DNA of 64,000 nucleotides from Nitzschia sp. DOCU1 (lineage: Eukaryota > Bacillariophyta > Bacillariophyceae > Bacillariales > Bacillariaceae): positions 248,001 to 312,000 of the forward strand of contig OX595986.1 of NCBI GenBank assembly GCA_951394045.1. The letters are read 5' to 3'. The position numbers and the translations under genes are program-made. Below, in pieces: positions 31,748-41,893 of this stretch (within the stretch, counting starts at the first letter, position 1; each line of letters opens with the position of its first letter). Under the pieces are notes generated by a model. It saw only the letters and a list, made by a program, of their open reading frames with translations. It ran no database searches and was not told the DNA's origin.

Positions 31748-32152
31748 TTATTCACGTTCCATGGCTTCGGACTTGACGTAGTCGCTGTCCTTCTTCTTGA
31801 GGTCGCCCACCTTGATGCAGCATCCGACTTTGGGGAACACAGTGCATCCAAACATTGACACAGCAACAGGGACTTCCTTATTGCAAGGGAGCGCAGCATT
31901 CACAATCAAGTTGCAAACTTGGCACTGGACGTTCATGATGGAACAACCATCCAGCTCGCAACGAGGACCACAGCACCAACAGGGCAAACAAGGGGCGCCT
32001 CCCTTGCAGCAGAATTCCATGTTCAGGCAGCAGAAGCCTGCCTTTCCAGAGCAGCCAACGCAATCGGCATCTTTGTACATGCCAATGTTTGCGCAGCACA
32101 AGGCGCAGCAAAGAACAATGTTTTCTTCATCGATAGCGTCGTCTCGGGCCAT
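31748..32152 (-). CDS. Cysteine-rich small protein
   Basis: 134 aa from the ATG at 32152 with 22 cysteines, many in CC pairs: LCCALCCANIG, CVGCSGKAGFCCLNMEFCCKG, CLPCWCCGPRC, VQCQVCNL, CCIKVGDLKKKD. No signal peptide, so the cysteines probably bind metal or sit in a membrane-associated cytosolic protein rather than form secreted disulfides. The C-terminus is charged (LKKKDSDYVKSEAMERE). The sequence resembles small Cys-rich proteins that recur in marine protists, but I cannot assign a named family or function. Confidence 0.7.
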   Translation of the reverse strand: MARDDAIDEENIVLCCALCCANIGMYKDADCVGCSGKAGFCCLNMEFCCKGGAPCLPCWCCGPRCELDGCSIMNVQCQVCNLIVNAALPCNKEVPVAVSMFGCTVFPKVGCCIKVGDLKKKDSDYVKSEAMERE

Positions 32153-32789
32153 GGTGTCGGATAGAGTTGTTGTTTAAAGAGTAGTTATGTTGGGCCACGA
32201 AAGAAGCGATTTCTTTCAACAATTCGAAAAAGTGAGATTTGTCACGAAGCACCACCGACGTGCAGAGTGGAGGAGTATTATCTTTGGATTTATCTGTGGT
32301 GTGTTCAAATTGGTATGTTCGCTAATACCACATTAATATATTCGCTCATGTAGATATCATTATCAGCGGGTCTAATGGTAGCTTGTTTCTCCAACGCATA
32401 CTGTCCGAGTTACCAAGTTCTGAGATTTCTCATTTTCTACCCTCACCAGAGAATAGTGCGCGCCGGGCGATTTTCCCAAGATATGCACCACTCATTTTAT
32501 TCGAACCATCCAGAGTTGGCAGTTTTGAAATTGCTTTGGCCGGTCTCGAGTTGAGTCGTTGCGCGCACCCTCCTAGAGTGTCGCCTCTGTGATGTGTGAT
32601 GTGTGCCGAAATCATTGCATTTTACCATATGGGATGGGTTTGCTGCATCCTCTCGACGAAATGCAAAGCTTGGATACAATACAAATCGTCTAAGCAAAAA
32701 CCAGCCATAGTTTCCCCTCAATTTATAGTTTGTCTAGAATGATATATTATTACGTGCTACACAGACGCTGTTGTAGTTTTGTTGCGTCG
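32153..32789. other. Intergenic
   Basis: Between the Cys-rich gene and the Zn-finger-like gene. Nothing recognised. Confidence 0.45.
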
Positions 32790-34763
32790 TTATCCATGTA
32801 GTCGTTCCCAGACCTTGTCGAAGAAGATCTTTCTCCATCCGGGCTCGAGACGTGGCGATCGTCCCTTCTCAATTTTCAGCTGGATCAACCGTTCTTTTAC
32901 CGGTTCTGGGCACTTGCGGCATTTGAGAAGGTGAGCATGAATATTTTGACTTGTAGAATTGGTTGACAAGCTCTTTGCTGAGACCGGAAAGTATTTTCCC
33001 AAGCCTGCATGGCCTTTACAATGTCGGCATTGAAAACCAGGGTACCCAACAGGTCCCTTACTTCTGGCAACGAAGCGATCCGCCTCGGTGAAGCGACAGG
33101 GCTCAACTTGGCGCATCAAGAAGTAGACATAGGGAGGGATCATCTCCATGTCGTCTTGGAAAACGACGAAAGAGGGAGTAGATCCCTCATCCATTGAACC
33201 ACTTGCTCTCAGTGAAGCATCGCCACTTGCTAAGGGCGAAAACTGGGGGACAGGACGCTCGAACTCGTTGGCGGGTGTCATGCCTCGTCTCGGCATCATG
33301 GGTAATTTGATGGCATCGCCAGACATTCTCAGGCGAATTTCCTTAGGATCAATACCGAAACGGATACCTTCTGTGGTATCGACGAGACCCATGGCCTTGG
33401 CAGAATCGCTCCAGTACTGTCGGGTTGTTGGGACCCAAACATTCGTATTGGAAAGGGCAAGAAGCTTGTTCCGGACATCTTGCGGAACGGATTCACAAAC
33501 CTCGAAGTGTACACGTTGCCACCTCTTAACGGACTCATAAATTCCACCGATCGATGTGGGGAAGGATACAGCGGCGCATGCCTTGTCCTTGGAGGGTGCA
33601 TCTACGCAATATCGGCATCGAATACCAACTTGTTTGAGAGCGATACGTCCACGTTTGGAGGATCGAGATACATCCTCCTCAGTTGCTGAGAATGCTTCAA
33701 CGCAATAGCTTCGAACAAAACAGTTAAGTTCACTCAACCATTCGGCATCAGACTCACCCATCGCAAGCGACAGGGTCCCCTCGTGCCAGGTGTCGGAGTT
33801 AGCTGGAGTAACAGCACCTTCTTCCAGCATCTGTTGTTCCTCGCCACTTCCGCTTCGACTCATGAGGCTGGAGTTGGAGTGGATGCCATGATAGTGAGGG
33901 GGGTGCATTCCGTAGGGAGCGTATCCTCGAGGTGCTCCATTGACATATCGGATCTTGCAGGCTTCTTCGTGAGCGCATGCTTCTTCGTATCGTGAGAACG
34001 ATGCAACATTGCAAAAGTCGCATATCCACTCATTCTCGGGATGAACCAGAGGCGGTTGCATCAAACGCTGGGGAGGATAAGCCATCCTCCCAGCCATGTT
34101 GGCAGCAATTGCAGGACTGTGGAACCACGGTTGCGGAGCTTGATGATACGGGGCATGTGGGGAATGCATAGGATGATGGGAAGGCATATGTGGCGGCGAT
34201 CTGAAGGCAGCCGCATTGAAAGCACCAAATGGCATGGGCCCCCTAGGGCCACCCATGATCCCTCCATTTCCCTGTATATGAGGGGGCAGAACTAGCCGCC
34301 TAGAAGGCTGGGTTGCCTGTGCCGCTCGCAGAGCAGAGGCTGTAGAAGGACTTTGCTCCTCGATGCTTGGGGCGAAATGAACTCTCTTGTTGCCATCAAT
34401 GCTCTCAGGTGTACTGGGTTCTTCTTCTCGCGTCCCAGGAGTACGAGGGGAGCCAGGTGGACGCCGATCTGCTTTTGGAGAACGAGCCTCTTCCCACGAT
34501 GTCGTATTCTGAACGCCTTCCATTGAATCACCCTTTTCGGGTGCTTGAACTGCAGTGTTGGTCCCTAAAAATCTGCCCATGCCAGCGAGTGATGCCAAAG
34601 CAAAGGCTGAAGCCAATTCGGAAGGATTGACTTTTTGTTGTGTTACAACTCCATTTTCTAAATAGCCATCCACCTTTTGCTTCTTTGATGTGGTTGTTGA
34701 AACACTCGAGTCCTCCCCACGACCTCGCTTCTCAACTTCAGCTTGCTCTGTTTCACCAGTCAT
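32790..34763 (-). CDS. Zinc-finger-like protein with three Cys/His clusters
   Basis: 657 aa from the ATG at 34763. The N-terminus has a nuclear-type basic run (TSKKQKVDG) and a long Pro/Gly/His-rich middle. Three putative metal clusters follow: CDFC...HEEAC at about 248-269; a block at about 377-421 starting IRCRYC and ending HFEVC (with SFPTSIGGIYESVKRWQRVH between); and a related block at about 575-620, FQCRHC...KYFPVS...NIHAHLLKC. The second and third have the same plan (CxxC, a small hydrophobic FP motif, a helix with H, then C), so the domain is duplicated within the protein. Such domains are common in diatom predicted nuclear proteins. DNA or RNA binding is inferred, not shown. Confidence 0.75.
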   Translation of the reverse strand: MTGETEQAEVEKRGRGEDSSVSTTTSKKQKVDGYLENGVVTQQKVNPSELASAFALASLAGMGRFLGTNTAVQAPEKGDSMEGVQNTTSWEEARSPKADRRPPGSPRTPGTREEEPSTPESIDGNKRVHFAPSIEEQSPSTASALRAAQATQPSRRLVLPPHIQGNGGIMGGPRGPMPFGAFNAAAFRSPPHMPSHHPMHSPHAPYHQAPQPWFHSPAIAANMAGRMAYPPQRLMQPPLVHPENEWICDFCNVASFSRYEEACAHEEACKIRYVNGAPRGYAPYGMHPPHYHGIHSNSSLMSRSGSGEEQQMLEEGAVTPANSDTWHEGTLSLAMGESDAEWLSELNCFVRSYCVEAFSATEEDVSRSSKRGRIALKQVGIRCRYCVDAPSKDKACAAVSFPTSIGGIYESVKRWQRVHFEVCESVPQDVRNKLLALSNTNVWVPTTRQYWSDSAKAMGLVDTTEGIRFGIDPKEIRLRMSGDAIKLPMMPRRGMTPANEFERPVPQFSPLASGDASLRASGSMDEGSTPSFVVFQDDMEMIPPYVYFLMRQVEPCRFTEADRFVARSKGPVGYPGFQCRHCKGHAGLGKYFPVSAKSLSTNSTSQNIHAHLLKCRKCPEPVKERLIQLKIEKGRSPRLEPGWRKIFFDKVWERLHG

Positions 34764-35554
34764 CGTAACGTAGTATAGCTGGCTTTCAGTTGCTTCTCAT
34801 CCCCCGGAGTGTGACAAAGGATAGAGAAAATAAAGTGGATTTCATCCGGCAAGTGAAATGCCTCCCAACCGAAAATGTTGGAATTTGGAGTTGCGCCAAG
34901 CCAGATCCGGGGCCGTTGCTCTCGACCTTCATTTAGACTTTCCATCATTTTTCTTCACGACGTGCGCATGTTGCTTTGCATGTATTTCTCTAAATGATCC
35001 ATGCTGTTTAGAAGGTGGTGCGTTGGAAGAATTTTGGTATCTGGGCGTTGAGTAGAGGCTGGGTGCGCAATAGAGTTGGAAGCACCGACGATGTTGCCGC
35101 GTTCGCGAGTGAGAGTGGGGTTGTGATTTAGAGAAACTTTGTGAGCAGAAAATTTTGCCCGGAGATGAAATCCGGATTCAACGCACGCATCCTCGCATGA
35201 CTTTTGCCGTAAATATGCCCTTTCTTGCTGGTGTGACGGCGCACGCGTGCTGTGGATGGTTTACTATGGCGATTGACGAATTCCTGACGGCGCGCTTCGA
35301 GAAAGCACGGCAGGCCCCATCGAGTCAGTGCGCTTTCGTGACGCCGGCAAATGAACAACTTTGTTGGTACTAAGTACGGATAGTTGCTTTACAGCGACTA
35401 TTCAAAATAGCTCGTCACGAAAAGTAGCACTAGACTTTGATCATGCCTGCGGACGACTTGATTAGTAGGTGTATGAAATACAAGCAATAGAAACACCTGT
35501 TGAGACAATTGGGGTATAACTGTTGAAGCCCTATTATCGTGGTTCTTCTTGATC
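34764..35554. other. Intergenic
   Basis: Upstream of the Zn-finger-like gene, 3' of the GAF gene. A 72-codon plus-strand frame near 35155 is unsupported. Confidence 0.45.
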
Positions 35555-36187
35555 TTAATAGTCGGATGCTAGCATGATAATGTCATAGACAGCCATACTG
35601 GCCATGTCACGAAGGCGCTTCTCTTGAGTATATGTAAGGCCTTGTGACCGAGGCTTAGTATCAGCAATCGAAAAGACACCAATCTTCTGCCCTTCTGGCG
35701 TGACCAAGGGAGCACCAGCATAGAATCGAATCATCGGACCATCGGCTACCATGGGGTGTTGACTGAACCTATCATCGGCTAACGTATCCTTGATTACAAG
35801 CATCCCGCTGCCGGTTCTTTGAGATAGGACGTGATTGCAGATTCCGTGTGATCGAAGAATCGTTGTGTGCTGCTTGAATCCGGTGCTGCTCTTTGTCCAT
35901 ATCACCTCGAGGTCGATCAGGCAAATCATCGAGAACGAGACATCAAAGACCTCTTTGGCAAGCTTCGTGTAGCCATCAAAAGCGAGATCACACATATCGC
36001 TTTCTATTATTCCATATGACTTGAGAACCATTAATCGCTCTGACTCATCGTCCAAGTCGAGACTTCCCCCCGCGCTCGTCTCATCCGACGAGCTCGACGT
36101 GTCGCATTGCCCCAGATCCGTTGCCTTCAAGGCTTCCTGCAGATCTTTGACGGTGTAATAATCGTTGACTGTCTTTAGAGCGGTCAT
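35555..36187 (-). CDS. GAF-domain protein
   Basis: 210 aa from the ATG at 36187. After a Ser/Asp-rich N-terminus (about 50 residues), residues 50-205 form one GAF domain: ERLMVLKSYGI, FDGYTKLAKEVFDVSFSMIC, LIDLEVIWTKSSTGF, the typical RSHGICNHVL, MLVIKDTLADDRFSQHPMV, IRFYAGAPLVTPEGQKIGVF and the closing helix EKRLRDMASMAVYDIIM. This pattern (D-x-R-F-x-x-x-P near the centre, RFYAGAPL) is that of sensor-type GAF domains that bind small ligands or cofactors. No output domain follows, so it is a stand-alone sensor or adaptor. Cytosolic. Confidence 0.88.
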   Translation of the reverse strand: MTALKTVNDYYTVKDLQEALKATDLGQCDTSSSSDETSAGGSLDLDDESERLMVLKSYGIIESDMCDLAFDGYTKLAKEVFDVSFSMICLIDLEVIWTKSSTGFKQHTTILRSHGICNHVLSQRTGSGMLVIKDTLADDRFSQHPMVADGPMIRFYAGAPLVTPEGQKIGVFSIADTKPRSQGLTYTQEKRLRDMASMAVYDIIMLASDY

Positions 36188-36962
36188 TGTGTTGGCTCAA
36201 TTCCGAGCGAGAACTTTGAAAAGAATGAGTGCTTTGCAAAAGCATTGGCTCGTCCTTTGAATGGTCGGCAAGCAGAATCATCAGGATCTCGATTGCATTT
36301 TCGAAGATTCAATGACAACCGAGAATACTACTGCCTGGACATTGCGCCAGATCAAGGTACATGTCACGATGGAGCGCATTGGTTCGGCGGATAAAGGGAT
36401 TATATATGTACGATTCATTCATTCACGAGCATAACTACGAGAGGCATAATATTGTGAGTCATTCTAAATAGCCCTAATTTGTCGGAGTGAAGCCGTACGG
36501 CTGCTCTTCGTACCAAAACCACGCACATCCCGACGACCTACCTGGTATTAATTAATACTCCTCTCATTTTTCTGGCCGGCTGTGGGAATTGTGAAGTCGC
36601 TGCGGAGGATCATTCTCATCTCAATCACAGGAGCGGCTGCCCCCAACCGGTCGAAGGAATCTTGAATCTTTTGCTGTGATATTTCATGGGCAACTTGGAG
36701 AAAAAGTGAACGAATGAATCTTCATCTCTAGATGGCCACGTCTGGTTTCCGAGTATCGGGATGATGGAACAGTTGTAAGCAGCAAGAACATTTAGCCGGC
36801 CCCGACGCTCCTGGTATAGCTTCCTTAAACTTGTAGATTGAACGATTGCTTTGTTAGCAGCTGTTATATTCTAAGCAGGGCAATGAATGAATGACATTCT
36901 TTGGTAATTTACACTACGTAAGCATAAAATGAATGCAGCTCTTAAATCTATTGGGCAGACTT
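36188..36962. other. Intergenic
   Basis: Between GAF gene start and kinase gene stop. Nothing recognised. Confidence 0.45.
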
Positions 36963-38990
36963 CTATTGATCGTGATTTCTCGACGCCGACAGCTCCGCGG
37001 CCTGTAGTGTTTGCCTTACCATATTTCGCACACCCTTTCTATGCGCACGGCGTGGCCGTGGCTGCATTGTGCCACTGCTCAAGTCCTCATCGCTATACCA
37101 GACTGCGTTATTAGCTCTCTCCTCTGTGGCGCCCGCAGAGAAAGAGCCAGCACTCAACCGGGTGCTGGATAACTTGGTGGCTCTCTTTAGAGAACCAGAA
37201 AGACTGCGTAGAATATTCTGGCCTGAAGTGCTCCTTGTGAGACTTTTAGAGCGGCTTGGTGCTGACTTTTGGCCGTCGACCCCGTCGCCCCATTTCGAAG
37301 ATGCCTTCTCCTTGCGGCGCCGCGCAAACGGCGAAATGGAGCGGTGTACGCCCTTGGGACTGGGTTGCTTTTCGGGTGAAAGAGGAGCAGAGGTATCCTC
37401 CTCCCCAAATAAATCTTCCGATCGTTCCGTTGGCGCTGTTCGAGATGACGCCGAGAGAGACCGAACAATGTTACGCATTGAAGGCGTCTTCCGAGCCAAA
37501 CGACGACCGATGCTATCTCCTCGCTTTCGTGGTGCCCGCACCGGTGGCTTGGGAGTCAAGTCGTCGCCTTGGAAGGATGACGACGAGCATTCGTCGCTTG
37601 TGGAATGAATTGTTGGCATGGCGTCGTTGGTGAGTCGACTGGGATCGCCCGACGTAGTTGAGAGAGTCCTCTTTCTGGGAGGGCATCCTCCGCGTCTACC
37701 AGCATCGGAAACGGTCCTCGAAATGCCTCGTTTCGGCGCTGGGAGTTCCGCCGATCCTGATTTCGGTCGGAAGGTGTAACTGCTGCTTCTCAAAATAGCC
37801 GGTCTTTGTGTAGTGGAAGCAGCCTGGGCTCCAGCCGCTCGGTCCTTCTCTTGTTTACGCTCCCTGTGCACTCGATACGCTTTGGTTACATTCTCTGCGA
37901 CTAATTCAAATGTAGGGCGGGCATGGGGTTTGGCTTCCCAGCACTGCTCAATCAACGCCTTGGTGGCAAAGCATTCGATACCTTCCGTTTCGGGACGCCA
38001 TGCTTGAAGAATGACCTTTTTAGTGAAATTCGTCTGGGAAAAGACGGGTTGTTTGGTGATCTTGTCAACGACAAAGAATGCCTCATATGGAAGCTGTAGA
38101 GTTGCCAGTTCCCAGAGCAACACGCCAAAGCTGTAGACGTCAGCAGGAAAGCCACTAGGCTGACAAAGCATGTTCTCTGGAGCCATAAAACGGAAAGAAT
38201 CTGCTACTGCCGGTTCTGTAAATGATTCATGTAAGCCGCGGGCAGTTCCGAAGTCAAAGAGCTTGACAGATCCGTCAGCACTATCGAACCCGACGTTTTC
38301 GGGCTTTAAGTCTCGAAAAACTATTCGCTTGGAGTGAAGATATTTCATCGCATGCGCAGTCTCAGAAGCGATCTTGAGACGCCCACTGAAGTGGCCTAAG
38401 GACCTTAGATCACCATCGGGTGGAACAGGCATGCCGTTATGTGCAGAGACTTTGAAGAACCGAGAGTGCTGATCTCTCCAGGCATCTAGACGCCCCCGTA
38501 GAGTTCCATGAAGTAAATCCAGCAGCACAAAATAACCAAGACCTCCCGCACCTTGGGTGTAAGAATTCCGCAGGCTATCAGGCGGCACGCCCCTAAGTCG
38601 GATGATGTTAGGATGATCCAACTGTGCCAGAATAGTAGCTTCGTAATAAAGATCTCGCGCCGCTAGCAGCAGAGATTGCGGACACGCAACTTTCGTAATG
38701 GAAAGGCATTTCATGGCGTACGAAGAACCGCCTGCTACTGAGGTGGAATCAGAATCTGTGTCACTCGGGGGTGATTCACTCGTACCCATACATTTTACCC
38801 GGTAAACAACCGAGAATCCTCCATTTCCAAGAACGGTTTCGATAGACAACTCAGCAGCTCGCACCTTCGGTGTTGTATCTAAGGAAATGTGTGTCTCATC
38901 GTTCGAGAGCAGATTCCTTTCCTTTTCGAGTCTCTGAAGTTCTGCCGCCACATTCGGTACGCATAGAGCTCCAAAGGAAGAAACCGACAT
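36963..38990 (-). CDS. Ser/Thr (TKL-like) protein kinase with Ser-rich tail
   Basis: 675 aa. The frame is open further upstream but without an ATG; 38990 is the first ATG, and its N-terminus (MSVSSFGALCVP) matches MSSPQMTSFQGLCTPP of the relative at 61686, which supports this start. Kinase motifs: glycine loop GNGGFSVVY (about 55-63), AMK lysine (about 94), YYEATILAQLDHPNI helix C, FRDLKPEN (about 226-232, FRD in place of HRD), FDFG (about 245-248), APEN in place of APE, DVYSFGVLLWEL. Catalytic Lys, Asp and Asn are all present, so it is probably active. The C-terminal 330 residues are Ser/Arg-rich with many R-x-x-S sites. Substrates unknown. Confidence 0.88.
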   Translation of the reverse strand: MSVSSFGALCVPNVAAELQRLEKERNLLSNDETHISLDTTPKVRAAELSIETVLGNGGFSVVYRVKCMGTSESPPSDTDSDSTSVAGGSSYAMKCLSITKVACPQSLLLAARDLYYEATILAQLDHPNIIRLRGVPPDSLRNSYTQGAGGLGYFVLLDLLHGTLRGRLDAWRDQHSRFFKVSAHNGMPVPPDGDLRSLGHFSGRLKIASETAHAMKYLHSKRIVFRDLKPENVGFDSADGSVKLFDFGTARGLHESFTEPAVADSFRFMAPENMLCQPSGFPADVYSFGVLLWELATLQLPYEAFFVVDKITKQPVFSQTNFTKKVILQAWRPETEGIECFATKALIEQCWEAKPHARPTFELVAENVTKAYRVHRERKQEKDRAAGAQAASTTQRPAILRSSSYTFRPKSGSAELPAPKRGISRTVSDAGRRGGCPPRKRTLSTTSGDPSRLTNDAMPTIHSTSDECSSSSFQGDDLTPKPPVRAPRKRGDSIGRRLARKTPSMRNIVRSLSASSRTAPTERSEDLFGEEDTSAPLSPEKQPSPKGVHRSISPFARRRKEKASSKWGDGVDGQKSAPSRSKSLTRSTSGQNILRSLSGSLKRATKLSSTRLSAGSFSAGATEERANNAVWYSDEDLSSGTMQPRPRRAHRKGVRNMVRQTLQAAELSASRNHDQ

Positions 38991-39974
38991 CTTGCTTGAT
39001 GATAGTACAAGATAACTCTGTGAAGGTTCGAGTCTTCTCGTTGCGGTAGTGGTGGCCTGGAGGGATGGACACAAAAGAGAATCAAAAACAAAATCCTGTG
39101 TTTTTTGAGGGTCCGACACGCACCGGATGCCCAGCGGATTTCCGCAGGAAGATGATGAAATCGCCTCCACGACAAGAGATTCGCATGGCTGGTTTTCCCA
39201 GGGCAATTCAAAAATTATTTAACGCCAACAAAAAATATCATTGCCCTAAGGACACAAGCGCCCTTGTAAGTCCAGTGAAACTTGGTCCCTAATTGAAACC
39301 GCATGACTTTGCAAAGAGAAGGGAAGCCAGAGACCGAAAAAGTGTCAAGGCCTTCTGCATCATGACCGGATGGTGTTAGAATTCGTGGTCGTACTCACGG
39401 ACTAATTATTAATGATGAAGTCTTATTTCGGTTTTTGGGCAATAGTACAAATTGGATGCCGGCGCAATTAAATTCTGATGGTGGTGTGTCAGTTGTTAGC
39501 GTTTAAGTAGGCCCTTAAAGAATGATTGCAGAATCAGAAGAAGGGCTTAACAAGTATGCAAGAATACATAGCCTTAGTGTAGATCAAATAACCAAAGAGA
39601 TTCAAGGCTTCTGAAGCTACAAACAGTCAGTACCTGGTATGATCATAGGCTGTTCGCATCAAGAGGACGGACTCTGCCATCTGTACGTTGGGTTGGTCGT
39701 ATCGTTTCTGGCCGTGGCCCGTGTCACGTGCAAATTGCGCGCAGCCTACCGACGGGTGGCCGAAGATCCAAAAAATTGGCGGGAAACGGAGCAGCATCGA
39801 CACCTCGCTCACTGCCACAACTTAGCGTCGCTGTCGTACTCCATGCGGCACCCTCCTTGATGCAATGTTGTTAGAGACCCTCGTCCGTTTACGCTTTCTG
39901 TCCACCCATGGAATCAGCCTAGTTAATTTTCTGGCAGCGGTTCATAATCCGTGAAGTCCAGAACAGGCTACATC
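38991..39974. other. Divergent intergenic
   Basis: 984 bp between the kinase (-) and the ZIP gene (+). A 73-codon plus-strand frame with ATG at 39639 is unsupported. Confidence 0.45.
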
Positions 39975-41201
39975 ATGACGTCCAGCAATTATGCTCAGAA
40001 CCTTACGGCAGCGGATCTTCATGTGACCCAGATGGAGGCCAACGATAATGGTGATTGGCAATTTCCTTTGATGCTTTCCTGTCTAGCAGGTGCTTCAACT
40101 TCGGTGGGAGCGGCCATCGTCTTCGTGATCTCCCCCGGCAAGATCCGACAGTCGATGTCCTTTTCTTTAAGTTTGGCGGCTTCCGTCATGATCACAGTCA
40201 GCGTCATTTCTATTGGACCCGAGTGCTTGGAAGGTATCGTTGAATTCGATTCCGCTACGGGGAGGCTTCATGTGATTTCTTCGCTTCTGATAGAACGAAT
40301 TGTCAGTTTTTCTCTTGGGTGTTTTGGGTACTATCTTCTCTCCCGCTTGCTGGTTGCATTGCCCGAACCGGAATCCTTTGTGGCTTCCACCGCCAATTCT
40401 CAGTCCAGTCCAGATTCAGCTGCAGAGATGGAAGACGAAGAGGATGAAGAACAACAAATGAAACAACAGCAGTCCAATCAAGATGAGAAAACTCCGACCA
40501 CCCATAGCAAAGCGACAACCCAGTCGAGTCCCAAAGAACATCGAGGTACTGTTCGACGCGCCATTACCCGAGATGGGTCCAAGAAAACTCGTTCCACTTT
40601 ATCACCCAAAAGCAGTGGGGATAGTGTCGATAGTCGAGACGACTATTCGGCCGCCTCTGGTGAGGAAAGGAAGAAACTAAATACCAATTTTTCTGCCAAC
40701 CTTTCAAAAGGAAAGCGAAAACAACAACATGAAGAGCGACGAAGATCGTGGCGAGTGGCCATTTTGTTGTTTGTGAGTTTATTATGTCACAATTTTCCAG
40801 AGGGTCTGGCTGTGGTAGCGTCAACGGCAGAATCTCGTGAATTGGGAGTGACAGTAGCCATTGGCATTTTGATTCACAACATTCCCGAAGGGATCGCTAT
40901 TGCCGTCCCTTGCATGGCGGCCCGACCGGATGCGCCGTGGCTAGCCTTTGGGTTGGCCAGTGTGAGTGGACTCGCAGAGCCCTTGGGTGCTATGGTAGCC
41001 TTGAGTGTTTTGCAATCCACCAAGGATCTGCCATTGGAAAATATTTTGGCGTGCGTGGCAGGGATCATGTGTATGGTAGCAGTTGTCGAACTGTATCCTG
41101 AAGCCTATCGGCATGTCCACCAGCAAAACTATGTTGGCATGTTGTGGGGGACGATTGTGGGAATGGCTATTATGATTACCACTGAGTACTATCTTCCTTG
41201 A
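39975..41201 (+). CDS. ZIP-family metal transporter
   Basis: 408 aa from the ATG at 39975 (the frame is open upstream, but only from a GTG). N-terminal hydrophobic segments (FPLMLSCLAGASTSVGAAIVFV; FSLSLAASVMITVSVISIG) are followed by a long cytosolic loop rich in acidic, Gln, Ser and Lys/Arg residues (about 140-262). The C-terminal half carries the ZIP metal motifs HNFPEGLA (His near 272) and HNIPEGIA (His near 301), then SGLAEPLGA and VAVVELYPEA. These belong to the ZupT/GufA-like ZIP branch, which moves Zn2+, Fe2+ or Mn2+ into the cytosol. No plastid signal is seen; plasma or vacuolar membrane is inferred. Confidence 0.9.
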   Translation: MTSSNYAQNLTAADLHVTQMEANDNGDWQFPLMLSCLAGASTSVGAAIVFVISPGKIRQSMSFSLSLAASVMITVSVISIGPECLEGIVEFDSATGRLHVISSLLIERIVSFSLGCFGYYLLSRLLVALPEPESFVASTANSQSSPDSAAEMEDEEDEEQQMKQQQSNQDEKTPTTHSKATTQSSPKEHRGTVRRAITRDGSKKTRSTLSPKSSGDSVDSRDDYSAASGEERKKLNTNFSANLSKGKRKQQHEERRRSWRVAILLFVSLLCHNFPEGLAVVASTAESRELGVTVAIGILIHNIPEGIAIAVPCMAARPDAPWLAFGLASVSGLAEPLGAMVALSVLQSTKDLPLENILACVAGIMCMVAVVELYPEAYRHVHQQNYVGMLWGTIVGMAIMITTEYYLP

Positions 41202-41893
41202 GCGTCTTTGGGGTCTATCTTTGTATACCCCTGTGCATTGCTGGATTGCTGCCAAAGCACCGCATCGACTCTGCAAGCTGCACAGCTACTTTCCCTGCCT
41301 CACGTTGTGGAAGGGTTTCAAATATTTTGGCCACTGATGGGGCCTCTCCTTCTTTCGGTATTTCCTCTATCCTCTTGGAATGTAAGGGGTCCGAAGGAAG
41401 ATGGACACTTTTTTCTTGGCCCAATTTATAGCCCCTGTTACCAGGGCAATCGAACGAACGTTTGGCGCACAAACAAAGCACAAGACGACAGCGTATTTTA
41501 TATATTTTTGGCAAACCTAGTAGCGAAGAGTGGCTACGACACTGTATGCGCGACTTGCATTTACTTTAGAGGTAAAAGCAGCAAAGAATAGTGGCTGTTT
41601 TTGTTAACGTTGCTATTGGTCAATTGAATAGTTGCCGCGCGATACCCGTATGACGGTACGTATGGAAAAAAGTATTCTCGTCGCAAAGCGTAGTCGATGA
41701 TGTGAGCTCGTTGCAGTTTTTGTGACGGGGGCCTCCCTGTTTTTCGAGATGAGCAACGCGCTTTTAGGGAAATCGCCTTTGCTTGCCAATGATGGATTCG
41801 TCGTCGCCTGCACAAGTAGTCTCGATTCTTTTTTGCCTTACCCGCGAGCCCTCTTACAAAATGGCACACTTCGTAGTCAGATTCTTGCCCCGA
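41202..41893. other. Convergent intergenic
   Basis: Between ZIP (+) and GGTase beta (-). Only shadow frames seen. Confidence 0.45.

Noticed and set aside
39000..39206. Longer N-terminus of the kinase at 36963
   Set aside because: No ATG upstream of 38990; the N-terminal match to the 61686 relative begins at 38990.
39639..39860. 73-codon ATG frame upstream of the ZIP gene
   Set aside because: No domain, no signal peptide and no link to the ZIP frame; probably chance.
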